From contig CATNEN010000039.1 of NCBI GenBank assembly GCA_950097015.1, forward strand, positions 10,882,001 to 10,946,000: a stretch of DNA of 64,000 nucleotides. Reading direction: 5' to 3'. Positions 14,101-24,500 of the stretch are shown here, piece by piece. Both the position numbers and the translations under genes were made by a program. The notes beneath the pieces are model-generated. The model searched no databases and was not told the origin of the DNA. It worked only from the letters and a program-made list of their open reading frames with translations. Source of the stretch: Macrostomum hystrix. Lineage: Eukaryota; Platyhelminthes; Macrostomidae. Every line of letters starts with the position of its first letter. Within the stretch, counting starts at the first letter, position 1.

Positions 14101-15379
14101 CACCCTCAATTGCCCCAGCTGATGCTGGAACTTTAATAGCTGAGTAAACTGAAGCAATGCAGAATTAAGTGTCTGCTAAAATGCACAAATTATTCCAGTG
14201 GAGTCGGGTATCGAACCATTGACCTTCAAGTCGTGAGTCCGACGCTCTAACCACAGGGCTAAAACCTCTACTGTCCCATCGTCAGATGATTAACTTCCTA
14301 CAGTCCTACACAATTTTCGGGTCGAATAACCCGATGTCTTTCTCTGCCATTTGATCAGTTCTGTAATAAGTTTGCTTGATCGAAGACAATCAAAGCGAAT
14401 GTTAAAAGCAAAATAAATCTACTAACTTTTTGCGCCCAGCTGCTTTCATAATTGACGAATTCCTTCAATTTATCTGCCCAGACAGACAAGGGGCTTGAAA
14501 ACAGCGTTTCGTCGCCGGAGCTGACAGATGCATTCAGAGTGCAGTTGTAGGAGCCCAGGTTAATCAGAGGTCCCTGCCTGACCCGACCGATTGCTTGTAG
14601 GACCATCTGAAGCAGAATTTCAGGATTTCAGAACATCTCACAGTTTAAATCGAACAATTAAGAGCAACACAAATTTCTAACACAAGCCAGCCTGACCTTA
14701 TTGTCTGTGTTGGTAGCCTCGCTAATGTTGGAGTTATTGACAATGCCGAGATCTAAGTAAGTCGTATCGAAAGTCGCTGAGTTGCTGCTGAAAAAGCAGG
14801 CAGTTTGTTTCACCTACTTAATCAGTCATTACAAGTCATGAAATGTGCTTTCTTCACAAACCTCTTTGCTATAATAGATTTGTTAACCCAGGTCAATTTG
14901 TCGGGCAGATTTTGACCAGTCGAAGTGACGATTAGAGCAATAAAATCGATCCGATCGATGCAATTGTCAGCCGCAGAGAATCTTATCGATATGGCACCTC
15001 GGTTTTCAACGGCCACAATAAAGTCCAACTGAACACGGAATGCCTCGCCAGGCAGAAAGGACTCGGGAACCGTGGCACCGTAGAATATAGGAACAAAAAA
15101 CAGGTTGAAGTTGGACACTTGAGCCACTTCACTCTAAAATAGACGTGCCGTTGGAATATCATGTTAGCAATAAAACAAACAAACAATAATTTTTTACAAA
15201 TAGTTGCAGGAGGGCTACAGGCAATGGCACATAATTTGGTGACACTAGACCCACAGCCAGCGAGGAGGCAATTCTGCCCATTTCGCTGACTCCTGAGCAC
15301 ACACGCACACAGATACTGTACGCAGGCACACGCTCACACAGGTGTGTACATCTGCCCTGACTTTCTCATCGTCAGACAG

Positions 15380-15430
<51 letters not shown>

Positions 15431-15443
15431 GACTAACTAACTG

Positions 15444-15522
<79 letters not shown>

Positions 15523-15656
15523 GACTAACTAACTGACTAACTAACTGACTAACTAACTAACTGATTATATCACTTTCTTACCGGGCTGGCTGCTGAGTAC
15601 TGGTTACCACAGAATCCGAGCAGGAATGTCGCTATTAAGTGTAAAATGATACTCAT
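8146..15656 (-). CDS. Orphan secreted 911-aa protein with discoidin (F5/8C)-like domain
   Basis: I model 11 exons: 15656-15582, 15133-14862, 14787-14697, 14606-14427, 13829-13237, 11188-11008, 10923-10701, 9989-9700, 9181-9001, 8889-8713 and 8618-8146. Every junction keeps phase, giving 911 aa. Residues 1-24 are a signal peptide (MSIILHLIATFLLGFCG). The first half (exons 2-7) reads as beta-rich extracellular domains with many N-glycosylation sites. It includes a GDIVYITMLVFMPS stretch like the GDxVxYTxxVxN start of DUF11/CARDB-type repeats. Exons 8-9 (9989-9001) resemble an F5/8 type C domain: opening CSESLGMNDTIRDCQISS, middle TCLNVYKTMDGRSFSFVE, closing cysteine in FKFDLFGCN. The C-terminal third is cysteine-bearing and unrecognised, ending CHLCDI. 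I see no membrane anchor. A cell-surface or matrix adhesion role is inference from the discoidin-like domain. The 2-kb intron at 11189-13236 holds tandem array A and a SINE; other introns hold SINE pieces and a CTAA satellite. Confidence 0.72.
11400..12497. repeat. Tandem array A: about 50 copies of a 21-23-bp unit
   Basis: The main unit is CTGAGAATCGCCCCATCCCAAC (22 bp). The left end (11405-11690) uses a 21-bp version ending GGCCCAC or GGTCCAT. Units with one extra C (23 bp) alternate with 22-bp units over much of 12010-12340, giving a 45-bp higher-order period. The array lies in an intron of the orphan discoidin gene. Because the unit lacks stops on the minus strand, it creates 300-380-aa open frames that are not genes. 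Confidence 0.97.
12584..12960 (-). mobile_element. tRNA-derived SINE (family C), full-length copy
   Basis: On the minus strand the head at about 12948 reads GGGGTCGGTGGCAGAGTGG, followed by a tRNA-like anticodon arm region and a B-box-like GTTCGATTCCCC. The body carries the family's sequence (CACAGTGAAAGTGTACAC, the CACACCTGTGTGAGAG region). The tail is (ATT)n at about 12584-12603. The sequence TCGCTGATACAT flanks both sides (12568-12580 and 12953-12964) as a target-site duplication. Further copies lie at about 15205-15384, 33694-33870, 41420-41590 and 47530-47815. Confidence 0.85.
14003..14268 (-). mobile_element. tRNA-derived SINE (family B), intronic copy
   Basis: The minus strand has a tRNA-like head, AGCCCTGTGGTTAGAGCG, with a B-box-like GGTTCGATACCCGACTCCACTGG, then a body with the palindrome CAGTCCATGGACTG. 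It is closely matched by copies at 46866-47132 (-) and 51178-51480 (+). It sits in the intron between exons 4 and 5 of the orphan discoidin gene. Confidence 0.8.
15205..15384 (-). mobile_element. SINE family C, 3' part only
   Basis: It matches the tail half of the copy at 12584-12960 (GCCAGCGAGGAGGCAATTCTGCCC; CACAGGTGTGTACATCTGCC). The tRNA head is missing, and the place where it would continue is occupied by the CTAA satellite. Confidence 0.75.
15383..15564. repeat. (CTAA)n microsatellite with CTGA variants
   Basis: About 180 bp of near-perfect CTAA repeats with scattered CTGA units lie in intron 1 of the orphan discoidin gene, right where a SINE copy is cut off. It probably expanded from the SINE's internal sequence (GACAGACTAACT). 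Confidence 0.97.
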
Positions 15657-16027
15657 CACTGTTGGCAGTGGCCTTAAAAATCGAGATAAAGATTCTGTTT
15701 TGCAGAGATTCCAATTTCAGAACAAAAACGAAATCGTTTTTGCGCAAGAGACCATACGAGCGTAGATATATATTATCAAAATTGTGACTTATTTGCTACG
15801 GTTCTGTTAATTAAATTTTAAATAAAAAAACCGCTAGCTTTTTAATTAAAAAATTCAAGTGCTAGCTTCAGGTACAACTAATCCGATTTAAAGCAACTCA
15901 AACTCTTCAGGATCAGAGCTGATTCTCTAAAGCTTTCAGGCTTTCCTCCCACTTTTCCAGTTCTCGACAAGCAGAAAGCACTTTTTGGTAGAATCTGAGT
16001 ACGATTTTCATAAGCGAATGATAAAAT

Positions 16028-17396
16028 CTGGTAGAAGCAGGATCCGTAGCTAGAATCGTAACAGGATTAATCTAGAATCGTGGCAGGATTAATTTAGAAT
16101 CGTAGCAGGATTAATCTAGAATCGTAGCAGGATTAATCTAGAATCGTAGCAGGATTAATCTAGAATCGTAACAGGATTAATCTAGAATCGTGGCAGGATT
16201 AATTTAGAATCGTGGCAGGATTAATTTAGAATCGTAACAGGATTAATCTAGAATCGTGGCAGGATTAATTTAGAATCGTAGCAGGATTAATCTAGAATCG
16301 TAGCAGGATTAATCTAGAATCGTAGCAGGATTAATCTAGAATCGTGGCAGGATTAATCTAGAATCGTAGCAGGATTAATCTAGAATCGTAGCAGGTTTAA
16401 TCTAGAATCGTAGCAGGTTTAATCTAGATTGGTAGCAGGATTAATTTAGAATGGTAACAGGATTAATTTAGAATCGTAGCAGGATTAATCTAGAATCGTA
16501 GCAGGATTAATCTAGAATCGTGGCAGGATTAATTTAGAATCGTAGCAGGATTAATTTAGAATCGTAGCAGGATTAATCTAGAATCGTAGCAGGATTAATC
16601 TAGAATCGTAGCAGGATTAATCTAGAATCGTAGCAGGATTAATCTAGAATCGTAGCAGGATTAATTTAGAATCGTAGCAGGATTAATCTAGAATCGTAGC
16701 AGGATTAATCTAGAATCGTGGCAGGATTAATTTAGAATCGTAGCAGGATTAATCTAGAATCGTAGCAGGATTAATCTAGAATCGTAGCAGGATTAATCTA
16801 GAATCGTAGCAGGATTATTCTAGAATCGTAGCAGGATTAATCTAGAATCGTAGCAGGATTAATCTAGAATCGTAGCAGGATTAATTTAGAATCGTAGCAG
16901 GATAATTCTAGAATCGTAGCAGGATTAATCTAGAATCGTAGCAGGATTAATTAAGAATCGTAGCAGGATTAATTTAGAATCGTAGCAGCATTAATCTAGA
17001 ATCGTGGCAGGATTAATTTAGAATCGTAGCAGGATTAATCTAGAATCGTGGCAGGATTAATCTAGAATCGTGGCAGGATTAATCTAGAATCGTGGCAGGA
17101 TTAATCTAGAATCGTAGCAGGATTAATCTAGAATCGTAGCAGGATTAATCTAGAATCGTAGCAGGATTAATCTAGAATCGTGGCAGGATTAATCTAGAAT
17201 CGTAGCAGGATTAATCTAGAATCGTAGCAGGATTAATCTAGAATCGTAGCAGGATTAATCTAGAATCGTAGCAGGATTAATCTAGAATGGTAGCAGGATT
17301 AATCTAGAATCGTAGCAGGAATAATCTAGAATCGTAGCAGGATTAATCTAGAATCGTGGCAGGATTAACCTAGAATCGTAGCAGGATTAATCTAAG
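16028..17396. repeat. Tandem array B: about 62 copies of a 22-bp unit
   Basis: The unit is TCTAGAATCGTAGCAGGATTAA. Common variants are GTAGC/GTGGC/GTAAC and AATCTAGA/AATTTAGA. It fills the intergenic space between the start of the orphan discoidin gene (-) and the mGluR gene (+), hence their shared upstream region. It shares its 22-bp length and an AGAATCG core with array A. Confidence 0.97.
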
Positions 17397-18525
17397 AGCG
17401 TAGTATCGAATATGTCATATCATTTAATCATTTGCAAGTAGAGGTATTTTAAGCGAGCTTTGCTTATATTAGAAAATATTGATGGTACGAGCGTAAATGT
17501 TAAAGATGTTCGAAAAGCTGCTGCTGGTTCTTCGTCGAGAACTAAGCGATGCATGCGCTGAGTGAGCGAATTCTTTGGCTCTCGTTGGTTAAAAAAGCGC
17601 ATGTTATGAATATGGTCGTACCACACAACATAATGAAGCGTGGCTTACCGCGGCCATTTGACTCAGCTTACAACACCAAACTCAAAGTGAAATTGGCTCG
17701 AAAATATAGCTGCGAGCAGACGTCCTTAAGAAGAACCGGACGCTGCGCCAGCCAGTTACTGTTTTATGCGCAGTTTTTATGCTACAGGATTAAATTTATC
17801 GCGGCACGCGACGATGTGCGTTGATGCGGGAGATTGCTTCAGCTCCTTTGCCAAAAAGAAATTTAAAATACTAAGTAACTGTTAAAAGTTTTACATCTCG
17901 TGGGCCTCTCTTTAAGTGAGTTTGGCATTAAAAGTTGGCATTAAAAGTGGGGTGGAATGCTACTTCCAACAGTTCTACAAGTCTGAACAATAGAAATATT
18001 AAGACCATTGTTTAGGATCAAGGCCGATATTGTGAAAATGCGAGCAGGAGTTGACAAAATACGAACAGGAAAAAGCTGGAGTCGAAATTAACAAAACACG
18101 AGTCGAAATAATTAGACAAAGTGGGAGCCGAAATAAACAAAAGCAAGGCGAAACAAAAAACGGAAGAAATAAACTTTAGAAATAAAAAACACATTCCGAA
18201 ATCACTATTCTCACACAATTATTGCTATGTATGCTGTCATTTTTTGCCTTTAGAATAGGCTTAACGCATGGCTAAACAGACAACTTTCCTGTTGTCAGGA
18301 CTTTTCGGATCGCTAATTGGCCAAGCGATAAAAGCGCGTCGTTGTTGATCCCGAGCCTGTATTGATCAGCCAGCCAATGAGCTGCAGCCAGCTGAACTTT
18401 CTTTGGCTTGCTCTTCGGGCTAAATAAGTCCATCATTACAAAATCCCATCCATCTACGAGCACAAGCTGCATGTAGACACCTTCACAAACGAAAGTGGCT
18501 CTTCGTAGATTATGCTCGATAAAGA
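17397..18525. other. mGluR upstream region, no gene supported
   Basis: ORFs such as 17549-17824 (+) have no recognisable domain. The region directly precedes the receptor's start codon and probably holds its promoter and 5' UTR, but no core element stands out. Confidence 0.4.
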
Positions 18526-21500
18526 ATGCTATTATACAAACGTTTGCTTATAACAATCGTTCAATTAGTCCACCTGCTCAGCTGCGCATTGGACACTGCG
18601 TCAAAAGATGCCACAGAGGGAGTGTCAATAGACGGAGACATCAACCTGGGTGGTCTGTTTCCGATCACTCGCGGCGACTGCGTCAGCATAGACAGTCAGC
18701 GGGGCATCCAGCGCATGGAAGCCATGATTTTTAGCTTGGCTGAGGCCAACAAAGACAACCGGCTGCTAAGATATGGTCGGCACAAAATCCGTCTAGGCGC
18801 GCTGCTGATGGACACTTGCTCGCGAGAGGCCACGGCGCTGGAGCGCGCTTTGGAATTTGTAAAAAGCTCCTTGAATCGCGACTTCGACACTGGCTTCACT
18901 TGTCCGGCGCTATGCAGTACTCTCGCTTCGTCTGCCAGCGACACCAAGCGAGGCCGCATTCTCGGTGTTGTCGGCGGAGCGTACAGCCAGGTATCTGTGC
19001 AAGTGGCAAATCTGCTGCGCCTGTTCGGACTGCCGCAGATCAGTTATGCTTCAACGTCGGACGCTCTCAGCGACAAGACTCGCTTCGGCCTGTTTGCCCG
19101 CACAGTTCCTCCAGATACGGAACAGGCGGCAGCTCTAGCGGACATTGTGGCCTATTTCAACTGGACATTTGTGTCTACAGTGTTCAGCAAAGGCGATTAC
19201 GGAGAAGGTGGAATACAGAGTTTCGAGGCCGAAGCTGAGAAGCGCGGAGTCTGCACCGCCGAGCGTTTGCTGATTGGCAGCGAGCCGAGCCGGCAGGAGC
19301 TGGACAGCATCGTCCAGAGACTGCTCGATCAGTCTCGAGCTCGCGTCGTTGTGCTCTTCACGCGACAGGATCACACCGAGCTGTTCCTCGACGCCGTCAG
19401 TCGCGCAAACATCAGCTCCGGTCGGTTTGTTTGGCTCTCAGCTGATGGCTGGGGACAGAGCTACCGGCCCGTCGCCAACAATTCGAGAGCTGCCGACGGT
19501 GCCGTCACCCTGGAAGTGGCAACTGGCGAAATACCCGGCTTCAACCGATACTTTGCGTCGCTTCGGCCCGGGCGGGCAAGACAGCTTCACGAGATTGATC
19601 AAGAAAAAGGCATAGCATATTATAACAGCTACTTTGACCGATTCTGGGAACAAAATTTTAACTGCTTGTTAAAAGAAAGGGAACAAGTACCAAACTCGCT
19701 GCAGAAGATGTGCAGGGAAAATCTAAGCATCAGTCTGCTGCACTTCAAGCAGGAGCCCAAAGTTCAATTCGTCTACGATGCCGTGTTTACATTTGCTCAC
19801 GGACTCAATCGGGTGATGAAGCTGGTTTGCGCGCCCCAGGATCCAAAATCCGACACGAAAGCTAGCGGTGATTTCAGTCAGTGCGTTAGAAACATCACAG
19901 GCTTTCCCGGCAAGCAGCTGTACAACATCCTGATTGGGCAGGACAACTTTTTCGTCAGTAAGTATTGTATGTTTACTGCTTTTCTATTTCATTTACACTG
20001 ATCACATTTCATTTTCTGACAAAAAAGTATTTCTGGACAACTTCAAATGCGATCAAAATAAAGGTGACATTACCTTTCTCACATTAATGTAAATTGCGCC
20101 ATGGTGACACTTTTACGTAAACTAAAAATCAATTATTTATGCTTGTTGCGACCTAAACGAGAAGTTGCTCATCGTATGGTACGATACTCATGACAAGCCT
20201 CACTATTCAGCCTCTATATGCTCAGTGTAAAGGCTAATAAAATATGCCGCAAACTTGTGCTGTGCTATTTCAGAATCTGCTAAGAGAAGCTGTCTAGCGT
20301 ACATTTTTACCATAGACACCTCATTGTAAGAATATATACGCTGCGCGTCCTCGGTCACAGCCATTGATGCCCGAAATAGCCGGCATATATTTTCATTGAG
20401 CAACGCTGGGATTCCCAGCGGTTCTGTTTGCACCATAGACATTCCACCGGGGGTTCAATGTCGTCCATTAAAACCCCGCGGTATTTAACGGCGGGAATCC
20501 CAGCGTTGCTCAATGAAAATACACACTTAACGTTTGAAATACAAGAATCCAAAGGGAGGAATTCCCCATAGACATAGTTTAACGATGTTTATTAAAACCC
20601 TTGCTCAGCGTTGTTCAATGAGAGCCAGTCTTGATATTCTTACTCGTAAATAATTAAACGCAACAAGCTATATTTTACACGCAGCAGTTTCTTATAAATT
20701 TCACCTAAATTATTCGTAAACACCTTTAGATTCTGTCTACCATCGTAAAAAGAAAAACGTAAATGAACAGAATTTTTTCCATAAGATAAGCCTGCAAAAA
20801 TTCGATAGATTCACCAGGAATCCTAGCTGGTCCATATCCTCATTAGGCCCAGACCCAGTCATATCATAGGAGAGTCATCGAAGTGAAATCGATCGACTAG
20901 TCCGGTCGGAGAAATCTCCAACGAGACAGTCATCGGCGGCTCCTCGCATTCAGGCCCGTGCACTTGCTGCATTTTTTGCCATAGGGCGCGCCTGTAGACT
21001 GGACGTTGCGCTTGACTTCACCTGCTAGTTTGGCTGATTTGATAATGCCCGTGGGAAAGATTGGATTCAAGCATTACTTAGCCGTTCTCATCTTGCAAGA
21101 TGATTGGTTGTAAATCAACGCAAGAGCTATGTGTTCGTCATCTATCTGAGAAAATAGTAGGGTTTGCGGACTATTTTAATGGAATTAAAAATACCTTAGG
21201 AAATGAAAATAGAAAATTGTCGTTAACTTGCTCCACAGTTTTTGGCGAAACCTTTTGTCACGACCAACAACCAGGGCACGTGTTGAAATGAAAGCATGAA
21301 ATTAAATTGTCGTAGAAAACATTAATGACAAAGTTTGAATTTCTTAATTCGTTAGTATGAGTCATGTTTTATCGAGACTTCGAAGTACCAGGTTTTCCTG
21401 ACAATTTTTTGCATTTTTTACAAAAGTAGTGGCAGTTGCGCGTTCAAATGCTGGCTAAAGCTTTTCAGACCATTGACTGGGGTGGGAATTATTTGCAGAA

Positions 21501-24500
21501 GCAGAAGGGGCACAAGTTGTTTACCTTGGCGGCCAGTATTCGACATCGAGACCTTTCGTTTAGATCTTTGAACCTCTAACCACTGGGCTAGAAACTTCCT
21601 CCCTGTTAGGAGCAATCAGAGAAAATCTAACCTGCTCGGAACCTAGTGTCGGAGTTACTACAAAAAATATTTTTCCCCGCTTCGACTCACTCCCCAGACA
21701 CGGCTGGTCGTCGAGTTGAGTTCACACCGAGCGGTGATGGCATTGGCGCTTACTCAATCTACAACTATCGAGCCTGGCCGGACACGACTCGCGGTTCCAA
21801 AGATGCGCCAGAACGGCGCGCCGACTACGTGGCAGTTGGCGAATGGCGCAAGGACGCAGCGAACAGACTCAGCTGGCTCACTTCCGCCGTCGACATTTAC
21901 TGGCCAGGATTGTCCACCTCGAGTCGCTCAGCGCCACCTCAGTCTCGTTGCAGCGAAGACTGCCGACCGGGACAGCGACGATTGTACTCTGTGGCGATTC
22001 GAGCTCTGGGCTCAACGAAGAACGTTGATGGTGGCTTCGAAGAGAATTCCAGCATCGGTGCGGGCGATGACTATAATGGTATGGAGAGCAAACGCAGGCA
22101 CCTACGCGGCTGCTGCTGGAGCTGCACTGACTGTTTGCCGCATCAGCGAGTTACTGCAGCTGGCGATGCCTGCGAGGACTGCCCTGCTGGTGAAGGACCT
22201 GACGAGACCGCGGGCAGGACCCGATGCGTGCCGCTAAAGGTGATTTTGATTATTCTGTGCTTTGCGTTCGCTTGTGTTCAGCTATTTATTAAAAACGTGC
22301 ATAATAATGATGTTATTGATAGGACCCCCAATGCCGTCCACAAAGTGGCCAAAAGAGGGGGCATCAAATCACACCCTTCAAGACAAGGTATATGACATGC
22401 TTAATGCCCGCTGCCTGGCTGATAGTCATCAAATAGACGGTAGGTATAGCGAGCCACTCGTTCCTGTCTGCGCCTGCGCGGTCTTTGATGAGTGCACAGC
22501 CGGACGTCCTGCCGCAGCTCGGGTCAGTAGGCTTCGGCCGCGATGACATGCCCGGGTCAGCCGCAGGCGTCGCTTGCTCAACAGGACAGAAGGCTGAGTC
22601 AGGCGCGCTCGCTTGTACAGGGAGCCGAATGCGGCACGAACCAGAGCCGCATGCGCAGCGTCGAGCTACCCCTCGAGCGCCCCCAGTCAGCGTCCAGGTC
22701 TCAGTATTGAACAGCAATTGAAACAGCTGGAGCTTTGCGCTGTCCGTCAGGGCCTCGGAGAGCAGCACCGCCCAAAAAGATCGAACGGCGGCCCAAGCCT
22801 TACCGTGCCGGGTCAGCCCGCCTCGTCACCTCCGGCTAGGTGGGATGAACTGACAGCATTTCGGGAGCATCGTCTCCCACAGAAAATCACGCGAAGCTCC
22901 TGCCCGGCTTCTTCAGGATGCATTCAGGGCCCGTTTGGGGGCAAGGCATCTCCAGCCAAGACGCAGTTTATCACGCGGGCCACCTCAGTGGCAACTCTTG
23001 TGACTCGCAGCGTCTCGATGGAGACTTCGTCCTGAACAGTGCCTCGCGAACGAACTCCATGGATTCGGTTGTAAATCACCTGTAAAATCTTGAATAAATA
23101 AACTGATGTGCTAAACTCCTCATGCTAGCATGCATCTGTTTCGGCTCAATATTTCGTGCATATATTTCTGGTGGATACGTGTATACCAATCCAAGCTGGT
23201 GAAGGCACAAACGTTGAATTAGCTGCCTGAATCGGCCCTGTGTTTACGAAAACCGCAGCGTCTCTCATGGGCCTATCATTTGCCGCCGCATCAGTGTCTG
23301 CGGCATCTGCTGGAAATTTCGCTGTTCGTATGAACTTATAAATGAGCGGCCTGGAGACAAACGCTGTAGCTTACATCCCATTTCGAGGAAAGTCCCCATT
23401 CGAATGGCTATAAATAGTAATCAAAGCAACAACGGATTCAATGCAACCAAGGCTACAAAAAATACTACACAGAAAAGCCATTTTTCGGCGCACACATTGT
23501 TAGTTGGTTGATAATCGCCGAACTCGATGGAGAGAGATAAAGTGTGTGGTCATGCACAAAATATCTGTATAGGCTATGCATATCTATCTATCTATCTATT
23601 TGCAGGGGGCCCGGGGCACTTGTCGCACAAGCGACGGAGCGGCACGCCCCCAGACCGGCGAGCTAGGCGCTTTTGCGCCCATCGCGCCGCCTCTCCTGAG
23701 CAGGCATCACACACAGCAGCACAGACCAGCGGGGGAGGGCAGGAGGCACCCAGAATAGGCAGCAGTGCCCCCCACCCCAGCCCCACACGCACATAGCAGA
23801 CCAAGCCGGGGCGGAAGGCTGATAAGAAATCAGTCCTCAGGGGGGGCCGGGTGATGAGTGTACACTTATCCAATCGCGCTGACGGAAGTCCAGAAAGCAC
23901 GCGGCGGTGTACAACCGCCCTCCAGCCACCCCCCGCAAGGTCTCACGCCCCAGCGCCAACGCACACAACTCACACAACGCAGAACAGGCACACGGAAAGG
24001 TAGGAGCGAAGCTATTATTTCAAGCTTTGATTGCACGAAATATGGTGCACCTCCGCCGGTCGCTACTGTCCAAACCCTCCAACAAGTCCCGAAATTAATC
24101 GTGACTTGAAGGGAGAATCGAACTAGCGTCCTTTGGAGTGCGAGGCAGCGACGTTAGCCGCTGACCCACTCGCCCCCTGGCTATGCATATCAATAAGAAG
24201 CTAATTTTTCGCTAGTCAAATCCGCTGGTCATTAAAGATACAATTTTTCCCCAGTTCTGACAAATATAGCTTCGAGGTTCCATGTAATCAGCATCAAGCT
24301 TATTTTAGCTGGTTCTGCTCTGTGCCACAGCAGCCAAGTTGATAAGTTTCCTGTAATTTCGAGTCTTCTTTGAAGAGTAAAAAAATTGTTCAGAAATTTC
24401 AGGTTTACAAAAGTTTCTGTCGAGGGGTTTTTCAGAAAATTAGCCTGCTACGTGCTGCTGATTAATTTCAGCTGTGTGGTCATCCAGGGCCCTTGTTAGC

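Noticed and set aside
16028-17396. Regular repeats suggesting a CRISPR array
   Set aside because: The units are contiguous with no unique spacers, and the genome is eukaryotic; it is a simple satellite.
17549-17824. 91-aa ORF upstream of mGluR
   Set aside because: No recognisable domain, no splice partners, position in a promoter region; insufficient for a gene call.
23527-24109. ORFs of 60-102 aa in both strands
   Set aside because: They are readings of the GC-rich body of SINE A and recur in the other copies; no family match.
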